Source of the DNA: Bacillota bacterium | GTDB taxonomy: Bacteria > Bacillota > Clostridia > Christensenellales > Aristaeellaceae | Assembly (NCBI GenBank): GCA_023404715.1 | Contig: JAEYAR010000162.1 | Location: 1 to 47,599 of the forward strand | Direction of reading: 5' to 3' | DNA length: 47,599 bases | Shown here: positions 32,767 to 42,873 of the stretch, piece by piece | Layout: each line of letters starts with the position of its first letter | Numbering within the stretch: the first letter of the stretch is position 1 | Translations under genes and position numbers: made by a program | The notes under the pieces: model-generated | The model's database searches: none | What the model was told of the DNA's origin: nothing | The model's input: the letters and a program-made list of their open reading frames with translations, nothing else

Positions 32767-34592
32767 GCCCCCTCTAAGCGCTCAAGGCCGCAGCCCTGGC
32801 AGCCCGCCCGACAGTCCGGCGTCGTCACGCCCCGCATCGCCCGCTCGTGCTCGCGCCACAGGTACCGCTGCGTAACCCCGGCGTCGATGAACGCCCAGGG
32901 TAGCAGCTCGTCCTTTTCGCGCGCGCGGCAGGCGTAAAAGCGCGGGTCGAGCCCGCAGGCCGCAAACGCATCCAGCCAGGCTTCGTATTTGAATTGATCC
33001 GTCCAGCCGTCAAAGCGGCAGCCCCGCCGCCAGGCCTCCTCCAGCACGTCCGCCAGCCGCCGGTCGCCGCGGGCGAAGCAGGCCTCCATAAACGAGACAT
33101 GCGGCTCGTGCCAGTTGAACTCCACGCCCTTGATGCGCATCTTTTCACGTAAAAACTTTTGCTTTTCTTCCAATTGTTCCAGCGAATCCTGCGCGTCCCA
33201 CTGAAAGGGCGTGAACGCCTTGGGCACAAAGCACGACGCGCTGCACGTCACGCGCAATCCCTTGGCGCGCACGCTGCGCGGCACGGCAAAGTACTGCGCC
33301 ACCACCTTTTGCGCCAGGTCGGCGATGCCGCAAAGGTCTTCCTGCGTCTCGGTGGGCAGGCCCATCATGAAGTAGAGCTTTACGCTGCTCCACCCGCTTT
33401 CAAAGGCGTCGTGTACGGAGGTGATCAGGTCCTCCTCGGTGATGCCCTTGTTGATCACGTCGCGCAGCCGCTGCGTGCCCGCCTCCGGCGCGAAGGTCAG
33501 GCTCGTCTTCTTCACACGCTGCGTCTCCTTGAGCGTCTCCTTGACCTCGCTGTCCAGCCGCAGCGACGGCAGCGAGATCGACACCCGGCGCGCTTCAAAG
33601 CGCTGCATCAGCTCGTGCGCGAGCGCGGGCAGGCAGGAGTAGTCGCCCGTGGAGAGCGAGGACAGCGATATGTTTTCGTAGCCCGTCGCCTCCACCTGGC
33701 TTTCCGCCAGGCGCAGCAGCGTCTCTACGCTGCGCTCGCGCACGGGCCTGTAGATCATGCCCGCCTGGCAAAACCGGCAGCCGCGCGTGCAGCCGCGCAG
33801 CACTTCCAGCATGATGCGGTCGTGCACGATCTCCGTATAGGGCACGATCACGTCCTGCGGATAGGCAGCTGCATCAAGGTCACTTATCAGGCATTTGCGC
33901 ACGACGGACGGCGCGCGCTCGTCGATGGGCGCAAAGGAGGCGAGCGTCCCGTCCGTATGATAGCTCGCCTCGTACAGCGAGGGCACGTACACGCCGGGGA
34001 TCTGCGCAAGCCTCTGCAGGCAAGCCGCCCGGCTGAGCCCCTGACGCTTGCATTCCCTCACCGCGTCGATCGTCTGGTTCGTGCTCTCCTCGCCGTCGCC
34101 GATGACGAACGCGTCGATGAACTTGTGCAGCGGCTCCGGGTTAAAGGCGCAGGGCCCGCCCGCCAACACGATGGGGTCGTCCCACGTACGAGCGTGTGCA
34201 TGCAGCGGGATGCCCGCCAGGTCCAGCATCTCTAGGATGTTCGTGTAGCTCATCTCGTACTGCAGCGTCACGCCCAGCATGTCGAAGCGCCGCACGGGCG
34301 TATGCGTCTCGATGGAAAAGAGGGGCACGTCCTGCGATCGCATGAGGTCGGCCATGTCCACCCACGGCGAATAGACGCGCTCACAGAGCGCGTCCGTCCG
34401 CTTGTTGATGACGTCGTAGAGGATCTTGGAACCCAGGTGCGACATACCCACCTCGTAAACGTCCGGAAAGGCGAACGCGTAGTGGATGTCCACGCTGTCC
34501 CAGGGCTTCACGATGCAGTTCATCTCGCCGCCCGTGTAGCGCGCGGGCTTTTGCACGCGGTCGAGCAGGGCGTCAATTTTTTCTTGGATCAA
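32754..34592 (-). CDS. TIGR03960 family B12-binding-like radical-SAM protein
   Basis: A 612-residue protein. The N-terminal part (about 30-200) is B12-binding-like, with FPDVYEVGMSHLG. The radical-SAM domain carries CTRGCRFC (Cys-x3-Cys-x2-Cys), then SLSSLSTGDYS. The C-terminal part (about 490-612) has extra cysteines, ending CRAGCQGCG. The start is a TTG at 34592 with AAGGAG 9 nt upstream; no ATG lies nearby. First gene of the ten-gene run. Confidence 0.9.
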   Translation of the reverse strand: MIQEKIDALLDRVQKPARYTGGEMNCIVKPWDSVDIHYAFAFPDVYEVGMSHLGSKILYDVINKRTDALCERVYSPWVDMADLMRSQDVPLFSIETHTPVRRFDMLGVTLQYEMSYTNILEMLDLAGIPLHAHARTWDDPIVLAGGPCAFNPEPLHKFIDAFVIGDGEESTNQTIDAVRECKRQGLSRAACLQRLAQIPGVYVPSLYEASYHTDGTLASFAPIDERAPSVVRKCLISDLDAAAYPQDVIVPYTEIVHDRIMLEVLRGCTRGCRFCQAGMIYRPVRERSVETLLRLAESQVEATGYENISLSSLSTGDYSCLPALAHELMQRFEARRVSISLPSLRLDSEVKETLKETQRVKKTSLTFAPEAGTQRLRDVINKGITEEDLITSVHDAFESGWSSVKLYFMMGLPTETQEDLCGIADLAQKVVAQYFAVPRSVRAKGLRVTCSASCFVPKAFTPFQWDAQDSLEQLEEKQKFLREKMRIKGVEFNWHEPHVSFMEACFARGDRRLADVLEEAWRRGCRFDGWTDQFKYEAWLDAFAACGLDPRFYACRAREKDELLPWAFIDAGVTQRYLWREHERAMRGVTTPDCRAGCQGCGLERLEGACRG

Positions 34593-34625
34593 GAGGGGCT
34601 CTCCTTTATAGTCAGACTACCCCTT

Positions 34626-34654
34626 ATTGTATCGCTTCTTGGCCGCGGGGTCAA
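34626..34654 (-). promoter_or_regulatory. Promoter of the long RNA/DNA-maintenance operon
   Basis: Minus strand: -35 TTGACC (34649-34654), 17-nt spacer, -10 TACAAT (34626-34631). The -35 overlaps the stop codon of the upstream ABC permease and no terminator lies between, so read-through from the exporter is possible. Confidence 0.75.
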
Positions 34655-36324
34655 GCTTCAACCGTCAATGCCGCGTATAGCTTTTCGCATAGCCCCAGCA
34701 ACGCGGCGTGCGCAAGCGCGCATAGCAGGGCCGTCAGCGCGGCGACGGCGGGCAGCACGATCTGCGTTCCAACGCCCGCGCGCAGCAGCAAAAATGCGCC
34801 GCCGCCGACCACTACCGCCTGCGCAAAGGCTGCTATCATGCACATCATGGGGTTGATGCCCTGCTTGATCGCCTCCGTCGGCGAGGTCCAGGAGAGCCGC
34901 GGATGATACAGGTCGAACAGCAGCCCCGCCGCGTTGACCGTGGCGGCGAAGACAAGCGCTACGGCGGAGGCGTAAGCCGCCTGCGCGAGGGTAACCCCCA
35001 GCGCGAACACGGCGGCCAGCAGGCCCGCTAGGATGGTGGCCGCGGCGATCGATACCCCGAACAGATGCTTGCCCAGCGTCAGCGTGCGTCCGCTCACGGG
35101 CAGCGAAAGGTTCAGGCCGAGCAGGCTCCCCTCGCGGGAGTAAGCCGTCACTCCCGCCGTGTTCAGGCTAGCGATCAGCGCGAGCAGCGCCGTCAGCCCC
35201 AGCGTAACCAGCCCCGGGTCGATCGCGCCGCCCAGCATCGCGGCCATCCCCTGCAGGCCCGCCGGCATCGCAAACGTCAGCATGCACAGGAGGATCGGCG
35301 CCATCGGGATGCCGATCAGCGCGTTCATCGCGTAGACGGGCGTGCGCAGCACGATGCGCCATTCGCGCAGGAAGACCGCCTGCGCCTGGCTTCTCGGCCT
35401 CGCCGGGGCGGCCTTGCCCCGGCGGCGGCCTCCGCTCGCCGTCTCGCCCGCAGCCGAGAGCCCGCGCTCGTAGAGCCTGCCGCTGAGCCAAAGCGTCGCC
35501 GCAAGGCATAGGCCCGATGCGAGCGCGAGCAGCCCAAGCTGCCCAAAGGCGGACGCCCCCGCCTCGCTCAGCGCGCGCAGCGCCCAGCCGCTGGGCGGAT
35601 ACATCCCCACGAGCAGGTCGACCAGGCTTTTCCTGCTCATCAAAAAGGTCAGGATCGCCTGCGCGCTTAAATTTTCCTCGCCGGTTTTCATGATATACGC
35701 CTGAAAGGCGAAGATCGCGCCGATGCCGACAAACGCGGCGGCGACCGTAAGCATATCTCTGTGGCGCACAAGCGCCCCCATGCGCATGAGCAGCAACGAG
35801 AGCGCCGCCGACAGCGTCAGCGGGATGAAGGGCAGCAGAATCATCACGCCTAGCGCCCGCGCCGCGTAAGAGAGCGAGAAGCCCGGCGCGTAGAGGATCA
35901 CGGGCGGCAGGCAAAGCCCCAGCACGAACAGGTATTCAAAGAAGAGCACCTGCGCGAACTTGGAGGCGAAGACCGTCCGCTGCCGCGCCGGCAACGCGGC
36001 CAGCAGCTCCGCATCGCGCCCGAAGTAGAGCGTGCCCAGCATGGTCGCCGTGCCCGTGATGAGCATCATGATGGGCATAAACAGGAAGAGCAGCGCCATG
36101 AGCATTTCCCGTACGAAGGCAAACGGCCCTTGCGCTATTTGAAAGACGGACGACACCATGAACGCGTAGGCGAACACGACAGAGCCGACGCCGACTACCG
36201 CGCACAGAGCGATCAAAGCGTCCCGCAAAAACCGCTTTTTATCCGTGCGAAACGTGCTTTGCAGGACGGACAGGCCCAGCCGGTTGCGCATCTGCGCCCA
36301 AAAGAGAATCCAGAATGTACGCAT
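34651..36324 (-). CDS. ABC exporter permease (large ABC-2-like membrane protein)
   Basis: A 557-residue membrane protein with around twelve hydrophobic segments, starting MRTFWILFWAQMRNRLG. The middle (about 315-345) is a basic cytoplasmic loop (RRRGKAAPARPRSQAQ) before a second membrane half, so the protein looks like two permease halves joined. It begins 5 nt after the ATPase stop; GAGG precedes the ATG. Substrate unknown. Open frame upstream to 36465 lies within the ATPase gene and was not used. Confidence 0.82.
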   Translation of the reverse strand: MRTFWILFWAQMRNRLGLSVLQSTFRTDKKRFLRDALIALCAVVGVGSVVFAYAFMVSSVFQIAQGPFAFVREMLMALLFLFMPIMMLITGTATMLGTLYFGRDAELLAALPARQRTVFASKFAQVLFFEYLFVLGLCLPPVILYAPGFSLSYAARALGVMILLPFIPLTLSAALSLLLMRMGALVRHRDMLTVAAAFVGIGAIFAFQAYIMKTGEENLSAQAILTFLMSRKSLVDLLVGMYPPSGWALRALSEAGASAFGQLGLLALASGLCLAATLWLSGRLYERGLSAAGETASGGRRRGKAAPARPRSQAQAVFLREWRIVLRTPVYAMNALIGIPMAPILLCMLTFAMPAGLQGMAAMLGGAIDPGLVTLGLTALLALIASLNTAGVTAYSREGSLLGLNLSLPVSGRTLTLGKHLFGVSIAAATILAGLLAAVFALGVTLAQAAYASAVALVFAATVNAAGLLFDLYHPRLSWTSPTEAIKQGINPMMCMIAAFAQAVVVGGGAFLLLRAGVGTQIVLPAVAALTALLCALAHAALLGLCEKLYAALTVEA

Positions 36325-36329
36325 CTGCC

Positions 36330-37064
36330 TCAATCCTTCCCCTCGTCCTCGGTCATTTCCAGGAAGATGCTCTCCAGCGTCTGCGCGTGCTCCGCGCGCC
36401 GCAGCTCGTCCATCGTCCCCTCGGCGATCAGGCGGCCGCCGCGGATGATGCCGATGCGGTCGCAAAGCCGCTCCGCCACGTCCAGCACGTGGGTGGAGAA
36501 AAAGACCGTATTGCCCGCGTCGCAGTGGCGTCGCATCTCCTCCTTGAGGACGTGCGACGCCTTGGGGTCCAGGCCGACCATCGGCTCGTCGAGCACCCAG
36601 AGCGCGGGCTGATGGATGAGCGCGCCGATCAGCGTGATCTTCTGGCGCATGCCGCGCGAATAGCTGCGCACCAGGTCCCCAGCCGCGTGCGTGAGCTCGA
36701 ACATCTCCAGATACCGGCCGATGCGCTCGCGGCGCGCGTCGGATGGCACGCCGTACATGTCCGCCATGAAGGAGAGGTACTCCATGCCCGTCAGCCGCTC
36801 GTAAACCTGGCCGCCGTCGGGCACGTAGCCGATCATCTGTTTGGCCTGTATGGGGTCCTTTTGCATGTCCACGCCGCCGATTGCGATTTCGCCGCCGTCC
36901 GGACGCAGGATGCCCGTCAGCATCTTGATGGTCGTCGTCTTCCCCGCGCCGTTGGGGCCGATGAAGCCGAAGATCTCCCCCCGCCTGACGTGGAGGCTCA
37001 AATCGTCCACCGCCTTGACGTTGCCCTTAGCGTAGGCCTTGGAGAGATGGTTGAGTCGAATCAT
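36330..37064 (-). CDS. ABC exporter ATP-binding protein
   Basis: A 244-residue ATPase: Walker A GPNGAGKTTT (about 36-45), signature YSRGMRQKI (with SRG in place of SGG), Walker B LWVLDEPMVGLDP, H-loop FSTHVLD. ATG 37064 has GGAAGGA 8 nt upstream. It forms a two-gene exporter with the large permease, transcribed from a promoter whose start site lies in a palindrome. Confidence 0.88.
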   Translation of the reverse strand: MIRLNHLSKAYAKGNVKAVDDLSLHVRRGEIFGFIGPNGAGKTTTIKMLTGILRPDGGEIAIGGVDMQKDPIQAKQMIGYVPDGGQVYERLTGMEYLSFMADMYGVPSDARRERIGRYLEMFELTHAAGDLVRSYSRGMRQKITLIGALIHQPALWVLDEPMVGLDPKASHVLKEEMRRHCDAGNTVFFSTHVLDVAERLCDRIGIIRGGRLIAEGTMDELRRAEHAQTLESIFLEMTEDEGKD

Positions 37065-37110
37065 GATGGATTCCTTCCTGAGCGCGGCTGTCCCGTGCCC
37101 CATAAAATAA

Positions 37111-37158
37111 TTAGAAAATTTTCTAAATAGATTATAACACAGGAAAAGCCTATGTCAA
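37111..37158 (-). promoter_or_regulatory. Promoter and palindromic operator of the two-gene ABC exporter
   Basis: Minus strand: -35 TTGACA (37153-37158), 16-nt spacer, -10 TATAAT (37131-37136). The perfect 16-bp palindrome TTAGAAAATTTTCTAA (37111-37126) follows the -10 by 4 nt. It matches the operator at 19348-19367, suggesting a common repressor. Confidence 0.78.
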
Positions 37159-37162
37159 GGGT

Positions 37163-37198
37163 AAAAAATGGCCGCGCAGCTTTGCGTAGCTGCGCGGC
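37163..37198 (-). terminator. Terminator of the atp operon
   Basis: Minus strand: perfect 11-bp stem (37188-37198 with 37171-37181), 6-nt loop, then CATTTTTTA. The exporter promoter begins 4 bp beyond it. Confidence 0.9.
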
Positions 37199-37211
37199 AC
37201 TGATCGAATGT

Positions 37212-37610
37212 TTATCCCTTGACCTGCATGCGCACGAGCGCGCGTTTCAGCCTCGCCTCCGCGAGCATCAGGTCGCGCTTGTCCGCCTTCTTTTCGCGAA
37301 TCTGCATTTCGGCGCGCTCCTTCGCGCGCTGCGCGCGCTCGGCGTCGATATCCTCGGCCCATTCAAACGTCGTGGGCACGAGGTGCGCCTCGCCCTTTAC
37401 GACGGTGAGCATGCCACCCATACACGCCGCCCGGCGGACGTTTCCGTCCACCGTGATGCGCGCCTCGCCCATGCCCAGGGCCGTCACGTAGTCGGCGTGG
37501 CGGGCCAGGATGCATACGTCGCCCGCGATCGTCCGACAAAGCAGCCGCTCGGCCTGGCCGTCGAAGATCAGGCCGTCGGGCGTGGCGATCTGCAAGTGGA
37601 AGCTGCTCAT
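37212..37610 (-). CDS. atpC: F1Fo ATP synthase epsilon subunit
   Basis: A 132-residue epsilon subunit: N-terminal beta-sandwich starting FHLQIATPDGLIFDGQAERL and LARHADYVTAL, then a two-helix C-terminal domain (about 85-132). It links and regulates rotor movement in F1. Its ATG overlaps the atpD stop by 4 nt. Last gene of the operon. Confidence 0.95.
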   Translation of the reverse strand: MSSFHLQIATPDGLIFDGQAERLLCRTIAGDVCILARHADYVTALGMGEARITVDGNVRRAACMGGMLTVVKGEAHLVPTTFEWAEDIDAERAQRAKERAEMQIREKKADKRDLMLAEARLKRALVRMQVKG

Positions 37611-39010
37611 GCGCTTTCACCCTTCCTTGCCTTTTCGACCGCCTCTTCGATCGTGCCTACGAACAGGAAGGCGCTCTCGGGCAGGTCGTCGTGCTTGCCC
37701 TCGATAATTTCCTTGAAGCCGCGGATCGTCTCCGCCAGCGGCACGTATTTGCCCTCCATGCCGGTGAACTGCTCCGCTACGCTGAAGGGCTGCGACAGGA
37801 AGCGCTGGATCTTGCGCGCGCGCGCGACGGTCAGCTTGTCCTCCTCGGATAGCTCGTCCATGCCCATGATGGCGATGATGTCCTGCAGCTCCTTATAGCG
37901 CTGCAGGATCTTCTGCACGTCGCGGGCGACCTCGTAGTGCTCCGTACCGACGATGTCCGGCGTCAGGATGCGGCTGGAGGATTCCAGCGGGTCGACCGCC
38001 GGGTAGATGCCCAGGGAGGAGATGGCGCGCGAGAGCACCGTCGTCGCGTCCAAGTGGGCGAACGTCGTGGCGGGCGCCGGGTCGGTCAGGTCGTCCGCCG
38101 GCACGTAGACCGCCTGGACGGACGTGATCGAGCCCTTCTTGGTCGACGTGATGCGCTCCTGCAAGGCGCCCATCTCGGTCGCCAGCGTCGGCTGATAGCC
38201 GACGGCGCTGGGCATGCGGCCCAGCAGCGCGGAGACCTCGGAGCCCGCCTGTGTAAAGCGGAAGATGTTGTCGATGAACAGCAGCACGTCCTGGTTTTCG
38301 CGGTCGCGGAAGTATTCCGCCATCGTAAGGCCCGAGAGCGCTACGCGCATGCGCGCTCCCGGCGGCTCGTTCATCTGTCCGTATACAAGCGCCGTCTTCG
38401 CCAGAACGCCGCTTTCCTTCATCTCGTAGTACAGGTCGTTGCCCTCGCGCGTGCGCTCGCCCACGCCCGTAAAGACGGACAGGCCGCCGTGCTGCTTGGC
38501 GATGTTGTTGATCAGCTCCATGATGATGACCGTCTTGCCCACGCCCGCGCCGCCGAAGAGGCCGATCTTGCCGCCTTTGGCGTAGGGGGCGATCAGGTCG
38601 ACGACCTTGATGCCCGTCTCCAGTATTTCCGTGGTAGTCTCCTGCTCGTCGTAGGCGGGCGGATCGCGGTGGATCGGCCAGCGCTCCATTCCCTCGGGCG
38701 CGCTCTGGTTGTCCACCGGCTCGCCGAGCAGGTTAAAGATGCGTCCCAGGCACTTATCGCCCACCGGCACGGTGATCGAGCTGCCCGTATCCACGGCCTC
38801 AAGCCCGCGGACGAGGCCGTCCGTGCTCGACATGGCGATGCACCGGGCCACATCGTCGCCGATGTGCTGCGCAACCTCCACGACCAGGCGCTTCCCGTCA
38901 TGCTCAATCTCCAAAGCGTTGAGCAGGTCCGGGAGCTGGCCGTCCGCAAATTTAACGTCCAGCACCGGTCCGATGATCTGCACGACGGACCCTACATTCC
39001 CTTTGCTCAT
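37607..39010 (-). CDS. atpD: F1Fo ATP synthase beta subunit
   Basis: A 467-residue catalytic subunit: Walker A GGAGVGKT, the VGERTREGNDLY motif with the catalytic glutamate, DNIFRFTQAGSEVSALLGR, and the DELSEEDK (DELSEED) lever. Full length and highly conserved. Forms the alpha3beta3 head with atpA. Confidence 0.98.
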   Translation of the reverse strand: MSKGNVGSVVQIIGPVLDVKFADGQLPDLLNALEIEHDGKRLVVEVAQHIGDDVARCIAMSSTDGLVRGLEAVDTGSSITVPVGDKCLGRIFNLLGEPVDNQSAPEGMERWPIHRDPPAYDEQETTTEILETGIKVVDLIAPYAKGGKIGLFGGAGVGKTVIIMELINNIAKQHGGLSVFTGVGERTREGNDLYYEMKESGVLAKTALVYGQMNEPPGARMRVALSGLTMAEYFRDRENQDVLLFIDNIFRFTQAGSEVSALLGRMPSAVGYQPTLATEMGALQERITSTKKGSITSVQAVYVPADDLTDPAPATTFAHLDATTVLSRAISSLGIYPAVDPLESSSRILTPDIVGTEHYEVARDVQKILQRYKELQDIIAIMGMDELSEEDKLTVARARKIQRFLSQPFSVAEQFTGMEGKYVPLAETIRGFKEIIEGKHDDLPESAFLFVGTIEEAVEKARKGESA

Positions 39011-39058
39011 GCGCGGTACTCCTTTTCGCCGGGCGGCGCCATTCGCCGCCCATTCATT

Positions 39059-39916
39059 TTACTGTTCTGCGCCTGCGACGATCTCGGTGATCTCCTGCGT
39101 GATCGCGCCCTGGCGCGCGCGGTTATAGCGCAGGCTTAAATCCTCGATCATCTCGCCCGCGTTTTTGCTCGCCGCGTCCATCGCGGTGCGGCGGGCCCCC
39201 AGCTCGCTGGTGACCGATTCGCACAGCGCGCTGTAGATCACGCCCGCCACGTAGTTGGGCATGATCGCCTCGAAGATCTCCGCGCTGCCCGGCTCGTACG
39301 TGATGAGCATGCGCGCCCTGCGCGGCCCGTCCGGCATCGGCTCCTGCTTTTCAAGCGGCAGTAGCGAAAGGACGTCGGGCGATTGCGTCAGCATGGAGAC
39401 AAAGCGCGTGTAGACCACGCAGACCCTGTCGAAATCCCCCTTTTGAAACCCTTGGGTCAACAGCTGCGCCATGGCGAAGCAGTCGCCCACGTCCACGCTT
39501 TCGGCGACGGCGAAGTCGTCCGTCAGGCGCTCTACGCCGCGGCGCTCGAAGAACTCCACCGCCTTTTTCCCGATCGGCAGCACGCAGGCTTCCCGCCCGT
39601 CGATGGCGGCCATCACCGCCTTAAAGATATTGGCATTGTACCCGCCCGCCAGGCCGCGGTCGCCCGCGATGACGACGAAGCATGTCTTTTTGACTTCCCG
39701 CTCTACCACGTAGGGGGACATGAGCTCTGTATTGAGCTGGGCGATCTGGCAGAGGTTTTCATAGAGAATTTTAAAGTACGGGCGACTTCTTTCCATCCGT
39801 TCCCGCGCGCGGCGCAGTTTGGAAGAGGCCACCAGCTCCATCGCCTTGGTGATTTGCATGGTGCTCTCTACGCTCTTGATGCGCAGCTTGATGTCCTTCA
39901 TGGAGGCTCCGGCCAT
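39059..39916 (-). CDS. atpG: F1Fo ATP synthase gamma subunit
   Basis: A 285-residue central-stalk subunit: the N-terminal helix KDIKLRIKSVESTMQITKAMELVASSKLRRA and C-terminal RTAMDAASKNAGEMIEDLSLRYNRARQGAITQEI form the rotor coiled coil. The first Met codes MAGASMKDI; an internal Met at residue 6 is an alternative start. Confidence 0.96.
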   Translation of the reverse strand: MAGASMKDIKLRIKSVESTMQITKAMELVASSKLRRARERMERSRPYFKILYENLCQIAQLNTELMSPYVVEREVKKTCFVVIAGDRGLAGGYNANIFKAVMAAIDGREACVLPIGKKAVEFFERRGVERLTDDFAVAESVDVGDCFAMAQLLTQGFQKGDFDRVCVVYTRFVSMLTQSPDVLSLLPLEKQEPMPDGPRRARMLITYEPGSAEIFEAIMPNYVAGVIYSALCESVTSELGARRTAMDAASKNAGEMIEDLSLRYNRARQGAITQEITEIVAGAEQ

Positions 39917-39929
39917 CGTTCAGCCCCCC

Positions 39930-41444
<1,515 letters not shown>

Positions 41445-41478
41445 GGTTTCACCAGCTTTCTGTGTTTGCTATGGGGGC

Positions 41479-42018
41479 CTACCGGGTGGCCTCGAGCAGC
41501 GATCTGCGGATCTGCTCCAGCCTACCCTGAACGCTGTTATCGTAGCGCTTCCCGTTCATTTCAAGGCGTATGCCGCCCATCAAAGCCGGGTCGACGCGCT
41601 CTAGCAGGGAGACATGCTTTCCCGTAACCGCGCCGAGCCGCTGCGTGAGCTTTTCGCGCAGCTCGCCGCTTAAGGGCACGGCGGAAATGACCTTGGCCTC
41701 GATGATGCCGTTGTCCTCGTTGAACAGCGCGCGGTATGCCTCATAGCAGCCTGCGAGCTCCCCGATGGAGCCGCGTTCACACAGGATCTTTAAAAAATTT
41801 AAGAGGTAGCGATCGATCTTACCGCCAAAGCTCTCGTCCAAAATCCGCGTGCGCTCTTCCTTGGCCATGCCGAGGTAAGACAGCAGGCGGACAAAGGCAG
41901 GGTTTTGCCGGAAGGCTTCGCTCACCACGCCCAACTGCTCCAGCACGTCTTGCGCGATGCCCTCCTGGGCGCAAAGCGCGTAGAGCGCCCCGCCGTATTC
42001 CTTTGCGGTCTGCGTCAC
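41479..42018 (-). CDS. atpH: F1Fo ATP synthase delta subunit
   Basis: A 179-residue OSCP/delta subunit: N-terminal helical domain (about 1-105) with AKEYGGALYALC, and a C-terminal domain ending in VDPALMGGIRLEMNGKRYDNS, the family signature. It connects the b subunits to the F1 head. Overlaps atpF by 4 nt. Confidence 0.95.
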   Translation of the reverse strand: MTQTAKEYGGALYALCAQEGIAQDVLEQLGVVSEAFRQNPAFVRLLSYLGMAKEERTRILDESFGGKIDRYLLNFLKILCERGSIGELAGCYEAYRALFNEDNGIIEAKVISAVPLSGELREKLTQRLGAVTGKHVSLLERVDPALMGGIRLEMNGKRYDNSVQGRLEQIRRSLLEATR

Positions 42019-42521
42019 GACGCTTCACCAACGTTCCGGATGAATTCTTCGATGAAGGCTTCGTGGTCCTTTGGATCGACCTCGCGCTCGACCACCTTGG
42101 AGGCGATGTCGACCGCGATGCCGGATAGTTCATTTTTGACGTCCATAAACGCCTTCTTGCGTTCCTGCTCGATCTCCCGATCCGCCTTGTCCTTCAGCTG
42201 CACGGCGCGTTCGCGCGCTTCGCCGACGATTTCGTCCGAACGCGTCTTGGCGGTGCGCACGGCGTTTTGTACCAGTCCGTCCGCCTCTTCGCGCGCCGCG
42301 GCGAGCCGCTTTTCGTAGGCGCTTTTCAGCTCCTTGGCCTCGGCTTCGGCTTGACTTGCCTCGCCGTACATGCCGTCGATCTCCGCCTGCCGCTTGTCCA
42401 GCACGGCCATCACCGGCTTAAACAGAAATTTTTTCAAGAGCGCGGTTAAGATGAGCAGGTTGCAAATTTGGAAAATCAGGGTCCAGGGCGTTATGGAGAT
42501 AAAATCCTGTACCTGTTGCAC
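42015..42521 (-). CDS. atpF: F1Fo ATP synthase b subunit
   Basis: A 168-residue b subunit: one N-terminal membrane segment (about 13-32, WTLIFQICNLLILTALLKKF) followed by a long charged helix (about 35-150) that forms the peripheral stalk. Confidence 0.95.
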   Translation of the reverse strand: MQQVQDFISITPWTLIFQICNLLILTALLKKFLFKPVMAVLDKRQAEIDGMYGEASQAEAEAKELKSAYEKRLAAAREEADGLVQNAVRTAKTRSDEIVGEARERAVQLKDKADREIEQERKKAFMDVKNELSGIAVDIASKVVEREVDPKDHEAFIEEFIRNVGEAS

Positions 42522-42568
42522 GTCGTTCCCTCCCGCTTACTGTTGATCCCTCGCCGTCAGCGAATGGC

Positions 42569-42826
42569 TCACAGCTGGCCGATAAAGGGGTTGACGAACA
42601 GCAGGATCAACGCGACGATGAAACCGTAAATACCGGTCGTCTCGGCGACGGCGCAGCCCAGCAGCATCGTAGAGGTGACATCGCCCTTGGCTTCGGGCTG
42701 GCGGCCGATCGCTTCGCAGGCCTTGCCGACCGCGTAGCCTTCGCCGATACCGGGGCCGATGCCGGCGATCATCGCCAGGCCCGCGCCAATCGCAGAGCAT
42801 CCCATTACAATCGCTTTTTCCAACAT
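42569..42826 (-). CDS. atpE: F1Fo ATP synthase c subunit with two-carboxylate (Na+-type) site
   Basis: An 85-residue double-hairpin proteolipid with conserved RQPEAKGD loop (42-49). The ion-site residues are Glu29 (GIGEGYA), Glu62, Thr63 and Tyr67 (AETTGIY). Glu62 is the essential carboxylate. In Ilyobacter the Glu29 position is Gln32 of a Na+-binding c ring; Glu here matches the two-carboxylate Na+ site described for Fusobacterium nucleatum. Na+ coupling is therefore predicted. AGGAGG precedes the ATG. Confidence 0.96.
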   Translation of the reverse strand: MLEKAIVMGCSAIGAGLAMIAGIGPGIGEGYAVGKACEAIGRQPEAKGDVTSTMLLGCAVAETTGIYGFIVALILLFVNPFIGQL

Positions 42827-42873
42827 GTGAGGTTCCTCCTTAAAAATATGTTGTCCCTAGGAATTCGCTTTAT

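Noticed and set aside
37937..39139. 400-codon plus-strand frame opposite atpD
   Set aside because: Shadow of atpD, which is beyond doubt.
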